A DNA stretch of 8,233 bases from an uncultured bacterium (GCA_905216045.1 CAJMSL010000091.1:1-8233), one strand, 5' to 3'. Shown: positions 1 to 6,918, counted from the stretch's first letter. Made by a program: numbers and translations. The notes: generated by a model from the sequence alone, not told the origin.

Positions 1-49
1 AAACGGATCATTTTGCCCTTGCGAGGGACGCGCGCGATGCCGCCTGTCA

Positions 50-201
50 AAAACTATGCCCATTTACTACGTTTGATCGGTTATCGCCGAGCATGTCGAA
101 TTTGAGAAAAACAAAACCGCAGGTAGACGGCTCGCGCATTTAACAAAAACCGGTGCATGGTCGAGCATCCCGGGCTAAACGTAGTAAATGGGCATAGTTT
201 T
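50..201. repeat. 152-bp element with perfect 25-bp terminal inverted repeats
   Basis: Bases 50-74 and 177-201 are exact reverse complements over 25 bp; the left arm begins AAAACTATGCCC and the right arm ends GGGCATAGTTTT. The 102 bp between them carry no convincing gene, only short open stretches without a ribosome binding site. The layout (long perfect arms, small non-coding centre) resembles a miniature inverted-repeat element or a dispersed palindromic intergenic repeat. No exact target-site duplication abuts the arms: TGTCA occurs at 45-49 next to the left arm and again at 206-210, but four bases away from the right arm. I see no gene in bases 1-49 either. The repeat structure is certain; its mobility is inferred. 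Confidence 0.6.
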
Positions 202-238
202 GATATGTCACTCATACAGTCACAGCGAAAAAGAGCCC

Positions 239-279
239 AAAAGATGAAAAACGCCCGTCGGCGGTGTGCCGGCGGGCGT
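239..279 (-). terminator. Rho-independent terminator of galM
   Basis: An 11-bp GC-rich stem (251-261 with 269-279, one G-T wobble) has a 7-nt loop. Read on the minus strand it is followed by TTTT, CATC and TTTT (250 down to 239). It lies 27 bp past the galM stop, the expected place for a terminator of that gene. Confidence 0.85.
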
Positions 280-306
280 TGCTGTGCGATATGTCGCGTT
301 GTGGGC

Positions 307-1359
307 CTAGTGCCTCATAAAGTGGTATTCGATCACATTGCTGTAGGGATGACCGGGGCCCACGATGCCCTGGGGGAACAGCGCATGGTGCGGCGTGTCA
401 GGATACATTTCGGCCTCGAGGGCAAAGCCGGCGCCCCAACCATAGTTGGCATCGTCTTTGGCGTGTTCGTCGCCCAGCCAGTTGCCGGTGTAGAGCTGCA
501 CGCCCGGGGCAGTGGTGTAATAGTCCAGCTCACGGCCGGTCCACATCTCCTCGACGTGCGTCGCGCGGCGCAGATTACGGCCGTACTGATAGCCATCGAT
601 GCACAGGCAGTGGTCGTAGCCACGGGCCTGCTTAATCTGCGGGTCGTCGGCTTCCATGCCGGGCGCGACGGGGCGCAGCTCACGGAAGTCAAACGGCGTG
701 CCCTCGACCGGAGCGATCTCTCCGGTGGGGATATTCTGCTCGTTGATGGGCAGGTAGTGGGCAGCGTTAGCAACAAAGAAGTGCTCACAGTCCATGCCGG
801 CGTTGTGACCGGCAAGGTTAAAGTACGTGTGGTTGGTCATGGACACGTACGTGGCGCGGTCGCTCTCACAGCCATATTCGATACGGAAGCAGCCGGTGCG
901 CGTCACGGTAAACACGGCCGTAAAGGTGCGGTTGCCGGGAAGGCCCAGCTCACCGTCCTCAAGCGAGGTGGTCATGCGCACGGCATTGTGGACCTCGTCG
1001 AGCTCAACGTCCCACACGCGCTTGTGCAAGCCGTGCTCAAGATCGCTGTGTAGGTTGTTGGCGCCTTCGTTGGCCGGCATATGCCAGTCCGTGCCGGCGA
1101 TGGTGATCGTGGCACCTGCAGTGCGGTTGGCCACAGGTCCGATGGTCGCGCCAAAGCAGGCGGGGTTGTCAAAGTAATCCTCGAGCTTATCGAAGCCCAG
1201 CACCACATCGCGCACGTTGCCGGGGATGTCGGGCACGTCGATGCCCAACACGGTGGCGCCATAGTCCATAATGCGAACGCAGATCTCGGGCCCGTTGAGG
1301 GTGTAACGATGAACGGGGGTACCGCACGGCGCGGTGCCGAAAAGCTCGGAAGTGATCAT
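307..1359 (-). CDS. galM: Aldose 1-epimerase (mutarotase)
   Basis: A cytoplasmic enzyme interconverting alpha and beta anomers of galactose, glucose and related aldoses, feeding sugars released from lactose into metabolism. The 350-aa product has the usual GalM length and the family's active-site landmarks in order: Arg79 (in ANRT), His104 (in NNLHSD), His177 (in MTNHTYFNL), Asp249 (in RGYDH) and the catalytic Glu315 (in FALEAEMYPD). By family knowledge the His177/Glu315 pair performs acid/base catalysis. The ATG at 1359 is preferred over an in-frame upstream start at 1419: it gives the typical N-terminus MITSELFG and has an AGGA ribosome site just upstream, while the 20 extra residues do not resemble the family. 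No signal peptide is seen. It is monocistronic here, with its own terminator, and is divergent from a LacR-like repressor that may control it. Confidence 0.93.
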   Translation of the reverse strand: MITSELFGTAPCGTPVHRYTLNGPEICVRIMDYGATVLGIDVPDIPGNVRDVVLGFDKLEDYFDNPACFGATIGPVANRTAGATITIAGTDWHMPANEGANNLHSDLEHGLHKRVWDVELDEVHNAVRMTTSLEDGELGLPGNRTFTAVFTVTRTGCFRIEYGCESDRATYVSMTNHTYFNLAGHNAGMDCEHFFVANAAHYLPINEQNIPTGEIAPVEGTPFDFRELRPVAPGMEADDPQIKQARGYDHCLCIDGYQYGRNLRRATHVEEMWTGRELDYYTTAPGVQLYTGNWLGDEHAKDDANYGWGAGFALEAEMYPDTPHHALFPQGIVGPGHPYSNVIEYHFMRH

Positions 1360-1504
1360 TTGGTTCCTAACATCGAGGTATTTCGGACAAACTGTAGCGC
1401 GAACAGGCGAGATTATCACTACACCCCACTAAAGCAGGGGGTATTTTTCTCAAAAAAGTGATGATTGGAGCTGTGCGGGCGTTGATTTTTGACGCGCACG
1501 AGTC

Positions 1505-1513
1505 TGATACAAT
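1505..1513 (+). promoter_or_regulatory. Candidate extended -10 promoter of the DeoR-family regulator
   Basis: TGATACAAT matches the extended -10 form TGnTATAAT with one base changed. It would place transcription start near 1520, about 45 bases before the GTG start. No good -35 lies at the right distance (TTGACG at 1489 is too close), as extended -10 promoters tolerate. The rest of the 206-bp divergent gap contains short arms ACCCC (1423-1427) and GGGGT (1438-1442) that could be part of an operator for either direction. No convincing galM promoter was found. Confidence 0.4.
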
Positions 1514-1565
1514 TTGTTCGTTACTGTTTGAATGATATGCGCGCAAAGAACGGCGAGGATTCATC

Positions 1566-2330
1566 GTGATTAAGGCAGAGCGACAGGATAAGGTTCGTCA
1601 GCTGCTCGAAGAGCAGGGTACGGTCTCGGTCAAGGAGATTTCGGATGCGCTGGGCGTTTCGGATATGACGATTCGCCGCGACCTTGAGGAACTTGCGAGC
1701 CTGGGCGAGATCGAGCGCGTGCACGGTGGCGCCCGTAGCGCACAGGGACGTCCCCATGCTATGTTGCGCCATGAGTATTCGCACAGCGAAAAGCGCACTA
1801 AGCATGCCGAGGAAAAGCTGCAGATCGCGCGCCGCGCTGTGGAGCTTATCGAGGAAGGCTCGACCATCTTTTTGGGTACGGGCACCACGGTTGAGCAGAT
1901 GGCCTCGATACTGCCGGCGTGCCGCCTGCGCATTGTGACCAATTCGCTTTCGGTGTTTAACCTGCTCGAGGCGCGCGAAGACTGCGACCTGTGTCTCGTG
2001 GGCGGTATGTACCGTCGCCGCACCGCCGCTTTTGTGGGACCAACGGCCGAGGATACCCTGCGTGCGCTGGGCATCGATGCGGCGTTTATCGGCGCCAACG
2101 GTATTCTGGATGGCGACGTATCTACGTCCAACATGGACGAGGGCCGTATCCAGCAGCTCGCCTTTAGCAAGGCCGACTCACGCTATCTGATCGCCGATTC
2201 CAGCAAGATCGGCAAGCGCGACTTCTACACCTTCTGTCGCTTGGACAGCCTGGATGCCGTGGTGTGCGAACCGGGTATCGCCGCCGAGAATCGCGCCGCT
2301 ATCGAGGAGCATACGCGGGTCATCTGCTAG
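1566..2330 (+). CDS. lacR: DeoR-family transcriptional repressor, LacR-like
   Basis: A 254-aa cytoplasmic DNA-binding regulator of standard DeoR length. Residues 1-58 form the winged helix-turn-helix, with VSDMTIRRDLEEL at 31-43 and the family-typical VHGGARS at 52-58. Residues 75-235 form the DeoRC sensor domain that binds phosphorylated sugars: LGTGTTVE (103-110), TNS (125-127), LVGG (144-147), FVG (156-158) and KIGKRDFYTF (214-223). The stretch around NMDEGRIQQLAFSKADSRY (189-207) and the EYSHSEKRT segment recall LacR, the tagatose-6-phosphate-responsive repressor of staphylococcal and lactococcal lac operons, from memory of those proteins. The start is GTG, with AGGA at 1556-1559 six bases upstream. 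The DeoR family assignment is firm; the LacR role is supported by similarity and by lacE/lacG nearby. A repressor for another sugar phosphate remains possible. Confidence 0.85.
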   Translation: MIKAERQDKVRQLLEEQGTVSVKEISDALGVSDMTIRRDLEELASLGEIERVHGGARSAQGRPHAMLRHEYSHSEKRTKHAEEKLQIARRAVELIEEGSTIFLGTGTTVEQMASILPACRLRIVTNSLSVFNLLEAREDCDLCLVGGMYRRRTAAFVGPTAEDTLRALGIDAAFIGANGILDGDVSTSNMDEGRIQQLAFSKADSRYLIADSSKIGKRDFYTFCRLDSLDAVVCEPGIAAENRAAIEEHTRVIC

Positions 2331-2336
2331 CTAACG

Positions 2337-2363
2337 CAGCAGGCGATACTTCTGCCCCTGCTG
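2337..2363. other. Weak hairpin between convergent genes
   Basis: CAGCAGG (2337-2343) pairs with CCTGCTG (2357-2363) around a 13-nt loop. It lies just past the regulator stop and before the convergent toxin stop. It lacks a T-tract on either strand, so it is at best an imperfect terminator. Nothing else is visible in the 97-bp gap. Confidence 0.3.
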
Positions 2364-2427
2364 GCTCGGGGATTACCGCTTCACGTTGACGCGCAAATGT
2401 GCTCGGGCCAAGTATTCAGCTTGTGGG

Positions 2428-2733
2428 TTAGACCAGGCGGGCGTAGTCCTGTGACTGATGAAAGACGTGGGCGATATAGATCGTTTCGTGCTCATTCTTG
2501 TAAAGACACACGTAGTTGTTGACGGGAAACGATCGGTAATTACGTGCCGCCAACTCTTGCATGTGCGAGAGGGGACGTAGGAGTGGCTGCTCGCGAAGCA
2601 GATCAAGCTGGTATTCAAACTCAGCGACAAAATTGCCTGCTGCACGCGGATTCTTGAGGATTTGAGCAAGGTATCCGACAATACTCTCGTACTCATATCG
2701 CGCGCTTTTGAGGATTACGACGTTATAGGTCAT
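2428..2733 (-). CDS. Type II toxin, RelE/ParE superfamily
   Basis: A 101-aa product with the compact RelE/ParE fold pattern: an N-terminal strand (NVVILKSARYE), two helices through AAGNFVAEFEYQLDLLREQP (31-50), then the beta-sheet core NYRSFPVNNYVCLY (65-78) and IYIAHVFHQSQDY (85-97). The latter carries the Arg and Tyr/His/Asp positions usual near the C-terminus of this superfamily. RelE members cut mRNA at the ribosome and ParE members poison gyrase; the sequence alone does not decide which this is. Its ATG lies inside the end of the antitoxin gene (11-bp overlap), indicating translational coupling, and its own ribosome site is poor. It appears full length and intact. GC content is visibly lower than in the flanking sugar genes, consistent with acquisition by transfer. 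Confidence 0.85.
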   Translation of the reverse strand: MTYNVVILKSARYEYESIVGYLAQILKNPRAAGNFVAEFEYQLDLLREQPLLRPLSHMQELAARNYRSFPVNNYVCLYKNEHETIYIAHVFHQSQDYARLV

Positions 2734-2989
2734 ATTTGTCTCGTATCGAAGCCGCGAAGGATTCGTAGTCGCTGTAGTCGCCTTGCGATATTTCGTCTTC
2801 TGCCAACATCATACGAGACAGCAGTTTTGCCTTGGCGATTTCTTCTTGCATGAGGCGATACTGGTCGCTGCTGATGCAGTGCATGGCCTCGTAGCCGTTT
2901 TTAGTTACGGTGACGTCGCGCTCAGACTCAACAAGCGTGGTGAATGCAGCAGTGTCCTTCATATCTCGGACGGGCACACAAGCTGACAT
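2723..2989 (-). CDS. Type II antitoxin, Phd/YefM family
   Basis: An 88-aa partner of the adjacent toxin. The N-terminal part (CVPVRDMKDTAAFTTLV at 4-20, then DVTVTKNGYEAMHCISSDQY at 25-44) is the Phd/YefM DNA-binding and dimerisation pattern. The acidic C-terminal tail from about residue 60 (AEDEISQGDYSDYESF) would wrap and neutralise the toxin. The start at 2989 is chosen over an in-frame start at 3025 because AAAGGAGG lies five bases upstream of it, one of the strongest ribosome sites in the window, and because it gives the usual family length. The contrast between this site and the toxin's weak one would favour antitoxin excess, as expected. A palindrome over the promoter suggests autorepression by the antitoxin or the complex. 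Confidence 0.87.
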   Translation of the reverse strand: MSACVPVRDMKDTAAFTTLVESERDVTVTKNGYEAMHCISSDQYRLMQEEIAKAKLLSRMMLAEDEISQGDYSDYESFAASIRDKYDL

Positions 2990-3008
2990 GGGTACCTCCT
3001 TTGCGTTG

Positions 3009-3034
3009 GGACACAATTGTACCACGGTGTGTCC
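3009..3034 (-). promoter_or_regulatory. Toxin-antitoxin promoter with overlapping operator palindrome
   Basis: On the minus strand TGGTACAAT gives an extended -10 (TACAAT at 3021-3016) about 27 bases before the antitoxin ATG. It sits between 7-bp inverted arms GGACACA (3009-3015) and TGTGTCC (3028-3034), with a small ACAATTGT palindrome (3013-3020) inside. Placing a dyad directly over the -10 is the usual geometry for autorepression of toxin-antitoxin operons. No good -35 is seen. Confidence 0.6.
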
Positions 3035-3056
3035 ATGCGGACGATACCGTCGAATC

Positions 3057-3274
3057 GTCTCAATCTGTAACAGTTGGGATCGAAAAACTCGGCTAGATGT
3101 TACAGATTGAGATTAAAGGGATTGACCTGTGGCGTTTGTCTCGATCTGTAACAGTTAGACGGTTAAAAGTGGGCTACGTGTTACAGATTGAGATCTTTCA
3201 GCCCTGGTCGCCCGTTCGTCTAAATCTATAACAGTTAGGATTGAAAATCCCTGCTAGATGTTACAGATCGAGAC
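3057..3274. repeat. Array 1: three ~55-bp hairpin repeats at ~80-bp pitch
   Basis: Three units, at 3058-3112, 3139-3193 and 3219-3273, each have 15-bp inverted arms (type TCTCAATCTGTAACA and its reverse complement) around a 25-bp centre. Unit starts are 81 and 80 bp apart. The right arms are nearly invariant; the third left arm (TCTAAATCTATAACA) is the most diverged. Spacers of 25-26 bp start T-rich and end GTTTG or GTTCG, and these ends extend some arms: 3133-3153 is the exact reverse complement of 3259-3279. There is no open reading frame of interest. The array lies between the toxin-antitoxin promoter and the lacG terminator, and is related to the array at 7940-8169. Confidence 0.9.
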
Positions 3275-3297
3275 AAACGGCCTGCTCGGGCCGAGCC

Positions 3298-3346
3298 AAA
3301 AAAATCGGCCGCATGCGAACCCGTGGAGGGATTCTCATGCGGCCGA
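3298..3346 (-). terminator. Rho-independent terminator of the lacEG operon
   Basis: An 11-bp perfect stem (3305-3315 with 3336-3346), extended inward by GAACCC against GGGATTC with one bulge, is followed on the minus strand by seven T residues (3304-3298). It lies 21 bp past the lacG stop. Confidence 0.93.
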
Positions 3347-3367
3347 CAGGGGGGTATGCAGCGGAAA

Positions 3368-4789
3368 CTAGGCCATGAGCAGGCCGGTCTCCGCGACGTT
3401 CTTGTACCAGTATGCGCTTGCCTTGGGATAACGTTTCTGGGTCTCAAAGTCGATGTAGAACAGGCCGTAGCGCTTGTTGTAGCCGTTGGTCCAGGAGAAC
3501 TGATCCTGCAGCGACCACACAAAGTAGCCGTCGACGTTTACGCCGCCGTCAATCGCCTTGAGGATCCATGCGAGATGCTGACGCATATAGTCGATGCGAG
3601 GGGCGTCATCGATAAAGCCGTCCTCGAAGTCGTCCTTATAGCCCATGCCGTTCTCGGTGATGTAGATCTTTTTGTAGTTGGGGTAATCGTTCTTAATGCG
3701 GAGCAACAGGTCGTACAGGCCCTCGGGATAGATGATCCAGTCCCAATCGGTCGTGGGAACGCCTTCGCGCACGCATGCCTCGCCCACGCCCTTGAGGAAC
3801 CAGCGCGAGGAGCCCTTGTCGCCGGTGCCATTGTGGTTGATGTCGTTTTCGCCCTCGGCGGCACGCAGAAACTGGCACTTGTAGGTGTTGACGCCCAGGC
3901 AATCGTTGTAGGGGAGCGCGGCGGTCAACGCGGCGATGTCCTCGTCGCGAACGTCGAGCTCGCCGCCGGCGATATGGGCCAGCTTGGTCGCAGCCTCCAT
4001 GGTGTCGGCTGCATAGTGGCCGCGGAAGGTGGCGTCGAGTACCCAGCGGTTGTTGATGACGTCGGCTATACGGGCGGCCTCGCAGTCGGCAGCGCTGTTG
4101 GGGTCGAGAGGATACTTGGGCTCCAGGTTCTGGACAATGCCGATCTCGCCCTCAAAGCCGCCCTCATGGAAGGCGACGACAGCCTTGGCGTGGGCCACCA
4201 TCATGTTGTGCATGAGCTGGAAGGCCTTGTCCAGGCGGTACTTCTCGCCGTGCGGCCAGTTGCCGACGATAAAGCTGCCCTCGGCGGTTGCGGGAATCTC
4301 GTTAAAGGTAAACCAGTGCTTGACCTCGGTGAACTCGGCAAAGCAGAACTTGGCGTACTCGACAAAAGCGTCGATCGTCGTGCGCGTCAGGAAGCCCTCG
4401 CCGTCGTCCTGGTAGAAGGCCTCGGGCGTATCGAAGTGATCGAGCGTGACATAGGGGATAACGCCGGCATTGTTGCAGGTGGCGAAAAGCTCGTGATAGA
4501 AAGCGACACCCTCGGGGTTAATCTCGCCGGTGCCGTTGGGGAAGATACGGCTCCAAGCGATGGAGACGCGAATACCGTTGATGCCGAAGCGCTGGCACAG
4601 GTCGATATCGACCGGGTACTTGTTGTAGAAATCGCTTGCGGGGTCGGGGGAGAAGCGACCCTGAGCTGCCAGGAAATCGTCCCAGGGCACTTTGCCCTTG
4701 CCGTGCGTACGGGTCTCGCCCTCAACTTGGTAAGCGGCGGTGGCGCCGCCAAACACAAAACCGTCGGGGAACTGTATGGGGTTGGTCAT
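3368..4789 (-). CDS. lacG: 6-phospho-beta-galactosidase (GH1)
   Basis: This cytoplasmic glycoside hydrolase cleaves lactose-6-phosphate, delivered by the lactose PTS, to glucose and galactose-6-phosphate. The 473-aa protein matches the length of LacG (about 470) and spans the whole GH1 barrel: FGGATAAYQVEG (13-24), the acid/base Glu164 in TFNEI, the nucleophile Glu379 in YITENG, and the C-terminal FSWTNGYNKRYG (431-442). In that last motif Ser432, Lys439 and Tyr441 correspond to the phosphate-binding residues of Lactococcus LacG. Trp433 is the residue that marks phospho-galactosidases; phospho-glucosidases usually have a small residue there. Many segments (PASDFYNKYPVD, QKRYPKASAYWYK) read like classic LacG. 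The ATG is preceded by AAAGGA six to seven bases upstream. It is second in the operon, 75 bp after lacE, with a terminator just downstream. Confidence 0.95.
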   Translation of the reverse strand: MTNPIQFPDGFVFGGATAAYQVEGETRTHGKGKVPWDDFLAAQGRFSPDPASDFYNKYPVDIDLCQRFGINGIRVSIAWSRIFPNGTGEINPEGVAFYHELFATCNNAGVIPYVTLDHFDTPEAFYQDDGEGFLTRTTIDAFVEYAKFCFAEFTEVKHWFTFNEIPATAEGSFIVGNWPHGEKYRLDKAFQLMHNMMVAHAKAVVAFHEGGFEGEIGIVQNLEPKYPLDPNSAADCEAARIADVINNRWVLDATFRGHYAADTMEAATKLAHIAGGELDVRDEDIAALTAALPYNDCLGVNTYKCQFLRAAEGENDINHNGTGDKGSSRWFLKGVGEACVREGVPTTDWDWIIYPEGLYDLLLRIKNDYPNYKKIYITENGMGYKDDFEDGFIDDAPRIDYMRQHLAWILKAIDGGVNVDGYFVWSLQDQFSWTNGYNKRYGLFYIDFETQKRYPKASAYWYKNVAETGLLMA

Positions 4790-4823
4790 GAGTCATCCTT
4801 TCTGTGGGATACGAATAGGGAGA

Positions 4824-4850
4824 GGTGCCCGAACTGGGGATCCGGGCACC
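4824..4850 (-). other. Intercistronic hairpin between lacE and lacG
   Basis: GGTGCCCG (4824-4831) and CGGGCACC (4843-4850) form a perfect 8-bp stem with an 11-nt loop, within the 75-bp gap. On the transcribed strand it is followed by TCTCCCT rather than a T-tract, so it is unlikely to be a full terminator. It could act as a partial attenuator or an mRNA stability element giving unequal LacE and LacG levels. Confidence 0.55.
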
Positions 4851-4864
4851 AACAGAGGGAGGAA

Positions 4865-6643
4865 CTAGTCGAGGTTCTCGCGGAGCCACTTGATGGCGCC
4901 AGCGGGGTCGCGGGTAAGGTCGATATATTCCTTGCCGCGCGGGGCGAGCAGCTTAATGCCCAGGCGATCGGTGTCGGCCTTCATGTCGTTGTAGTAGCTA
5001 CGGACCTGCGGGGCAAGCACGATAACGTCGTACTGATCCATGATGGCGGTGTGCTGGCCATAGGCGCCTGCGGAGGAAGCAATGTTCTCGCCGGTCTGTG
5101 CGGCGCCTTCTTTGATGGCGTTAGCGAGCATGGCGGAGGTGCCGGCGCCGGCGCACAGGACGAGGACCTTCAGGCCATCGACGTCCTTCTTAGCGGATGC
5201 GTCGGCGGCGGGCTCGGGCTGATCGGCGACAGGCTTGCTGTCGGTGGCGGCAACGGTTGTCTCGACGGAAGCGGTGGTCTGTTCGACAGCGGGCACAGAG
5301 GCGTTGGCGGCGATGGCAGCGGCACCATCGGACTCGAGACCCAGCTCGGCGGCGCGCTCGGCTTCCTGGTCACAGAGCAGCTTATCGTATGCCTTCAAGA
5401 ACGGCAGGTAGATGATGGCGTCCAGCAAGATGATGATCGCGACAAATACCAGGGCAATAAGCTGGAAGTTCGTGGTGATGAAGATGCCGATGGGGGCGGG
5501 GGTGGCCCAAGGCACCACGAAGGAGAAGCCGTTCATGCCCACGTTATCGATAAAGAACTTGGCAACACTCACGTTGACGCAGCCGGCGGCAACAAAGGGG
5601 ATGAGCATGTAGGGGTTAAGGATCATCGGAGCGCCAAAGAGCAGCGGTTCGTTGACGGCGAAGGCAACAGGAACAATCGAGGCCTTACCGACGGCTTTGA
5701 GCTGCTTGGACTTCATAAAGAGAATCAGCAGAAGCGGCACGATGAACGTGGCGCCGGTGCCGCCGAACTCACCCACGAGCGACATGTTAAAGGTGAGGGA
5801 GTGGGCGGGGTGGCCACCGGCCAGCAGAACCTGCAGGTTCTCGGCCTGGTTGGCAAGACGGATGGGGTCGATGCCCGGCTGGACGATCGAGGGGCCGTGG
5901 ACGCCGATGAACCAGAAGAACGCGGTGGCTGCCTGGATAAGAATGAGTCCGGGGTAGGTTTCTGCAGCGGTAAAGAGCGGGGAGAGCAGTTTGATAAGCA
6001 GCTCGGAGAACGGAACGCCCATGAGGTTGCGCACGACGACATCGATAATGCCGCAGATGATGACGGCGCCGCCAAAGGGGATGATGTCGCGGAAGTTCTG
6101 AGCGATGGCGCCCGGAACCTCCTTGGGCAGCTTAATGGTCAGATCGCGCGAGACGCAGAATTTATAGACCCACACGGTAATGAACGCGGCGATATAGGCC
6201 GAGAACAGACCGCGCGTGCCCATGCTGGTGCAATCGAAGACCGAAAGCTCGGAGCCGTTGAACTTGGTGGTGAACTGCGTAACAGCTAGCAAAAGCATGC
6301 TGCACTGGGCGGCAACCATGGTGGAGCCGTCGTTGAGCACCTTGCCGGCGGGCATGCGACGGTTCATGGAAGCCGTGAAGTTCTTGGCAGTGGTGCCGGC
6401 AACCATGATGCCCATGACGCCCATGGTGAAGTTGTAGAGCTTGTTGCACCAGTCGATGAGCGGCTGGGGCAGCGTGATGCCGACTACGCCGGGAAGGGTG
6501 GCAATGAGCAGAAAGATCGAAGAGGTGAGGACAATGGGCATGCACCCAAGGAATCCGTCCTTGATGGCCTGGAGGTATATGTTCCTCGAGATCTTCTCAA
6601 AGAACGGCTGATGCTTTTCGAGCATCTTTACGATGGCGTCCAT
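4865..6643 (-). CDS. lacE: Lactose-specific PTS permease, EIICB
   Basis: An inner-membrane sugar transporter that imports and phosphorylates lactose. The 592-aa protein has LacE order: EIIC domain at about 1-420, an Ala/Thr/Glu/Pro-rich linker at about 425-488, and EIIB at 489-592. The N-terminus (PFFEKISRNIYLQAIKDG) and hydrophobic spans near 33-55, 72-84, 145-163, 188-205, 231-247, 299-310, 343-358 and 393-415 mark EIIC. GVHGPSIVQP (247-256) and NEPLLFGAP (331-339) are the sugar-binding signatures of the lactose/cellobiose class. EIIB carries the phosphoryl-accepting Cys497 in VLCAGAGTS. No EIIA domain is fused. The ATG at 6643 has AAAGGAG four bases upstream. It is first in the operon with lacG and probably controlled by the palindromic operator about 100 bp upstream. 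A cellobiose-type permease is the alternative; the EIICB fusion and the lacG partner favour lactose. Confidence 0.93.
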   Translation of the reverse strand: MDAIVKMLEKHQPFFEKISRNIYLQAIKDGFLGCMPIVLTSSIFLLIATLPGVVGITLPQPLIDWCNKLYNFTMGVMGIMVAGTTAKNFTASMNRRMPAGKVLNDGSTMVAAQCSMLLLAVTQFTTKFNGSELSVFDCTSMGTRGLFSAYIAAFITVWVYKFCVSRDLTIKLPKEVPGAIAQNFRDIIPFGGAVIICGIIDVVVRNLMGVPFSELLIKLLSPLFTAAETYPGLILIQAATAFFWFIGVHGPSIVQPGIDPIRLANQAENLQVLLAGGHPAHSLTFNMSLVGEFGGTGATFIVPLLLILFMKSKQLKAVGKASIVPVAFAVNEPLLFGAPMILNPYMLIPFVAAGCVNVSVAKFFIDNVGMNGFSFVVPWATPAPIGIFITTNFQLIALVFVAIIILLDAIIYLPFLKAYDKLLCDQEAERAAELGLESDGAAAIAANASVPAVEQTTASVETTVAATDSKPVADQPEPAADASAKKDVDGLKVLVLCAGAGTSAMLANAIKEGAAQTGENIASSAGAYGQHTAIMDQYDVIVLAPQVRSYYNDMKADTDRLGIKLLAPRGKEYIDLTRDPAGAIKWLRENLD

Positions 6644-6744
6644 AGAGCTCCTTTACTACTTGATGCGCGATGCATGTGGATGGAACTGGTCGTCGATGGA
6701 TGGTCAGGACTGCCCGGAAGCCTACCTGCTTAAGGAAGGCACTG

Positions 6745-6768
6745 CGAAATGACAACGTTGTCATTTCG
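6745..6768. promoter_or_regulatory. 24-bp perfect palindromic operator in the lacE/lacI-type divergent region
   Basis: Bases 6745-6768 equal their own reverse complement; the core is AATGACAACGTTGTCATT, centred on CG. LacI-family operators are typically palindromes with a central CG, so the adjacent LacI-type gene is the likely binder. The site is 102 bp upstream of lacE. TTGTCA words inside it could act as -35 elements, but no convincing -10 was found for lacE (the best, TAAGCA at 6732-6727, is poor), so promoter placement is uncertain. Confidence 0.75.
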
Positions 6769-6770
6769 TT

Positions 6771-6789
6771 AATGACAACGTAAGACATT
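6771..6789. promoter_or_regulatory. Second, degenerate operator copy
   Basis: AATGACAACGT recurs here, 23 bp from the same word in the perfect palindrome (about two helical turns). The right half is degraded to AAGACATT, leaving only the outer AATG/CATT pairing and a few inner matches. It would be a weaker, possibly cooperative site. Confidence 0.5.
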
Positions 6790-6848
6790 TTTGGAAGAGC
6801 AACAAGGATATACGGGTGAGTGGTCGATATTGTCCGGTAAACGGTAGA

Positions 6849-6876
6849 TTTATCAGTCAGGCAGGTAGTGTATGCT
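6849..6876 (+). promoter_or_regulatory. Candidate promoter of the LacI-type gene
   Basis: TTTATC (6849-6854) and TATGCT (6871-6876) are separated by 16 bp and are each only a partial match to consensus. Transcription would start near 6883, giving a leader of about 36 bases. This placement argues against using the GTG at 6868 as the translation start. Confidence 0.3.
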
Positions 6877-6918
6877 AGAACGCAAAAAGCAAGCGATGCA
6901 AAACCGACTGGAGAAGCA

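Noticed and set aside
45..210. TGTCA at 45-49 and 206-210 as a target-site duplication of the 152-bp element
   Set aside because: The right copy is four bases away from the arm, and a 5-bp match is weak evidence.
157..1053. A 298-codon plus-strand frame opposite galM
   Set aside because: It overlaps the 25-bp repeat arm and the galM terminator and lies antisense to a gene with all active-site residues intact; it is a shadow.
1360..1419. Longer galM start at 1419
   Set aside because: It adds 20 residues unlike the family N-terminus, while the internal ATG at 1359 has its own ribosome site and gives the expected start.
3057..3274. CRISPR array, because of the regular ~80-bp periodicity
   Set aside because: The repeats are 55-bp variable hairpins, there are only three units, the spacers are similar to each other rather than unique, and no cas gene is present.
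3323..6289. A 988-codon open frame on the plus strand antisense to lacG and lacE
   Set aside because: It runs opposite two well-recognised genes whose codon use in GC-rich DNA removes stops from the complementary frame. Its translation is low-complexity Gly/Val/Asp-rich, matches no family I know, and it crosses the lacE-lacG gap and terminator region without its own signals.
6868..6918. Upstream GTG start (6868) for the LacI-type gene
   Set aside because: It would overlap the best -10 candidate (6871-6876), lacks a well-spaced ribosome site and adds residues not typical before the helix-turn-helix.
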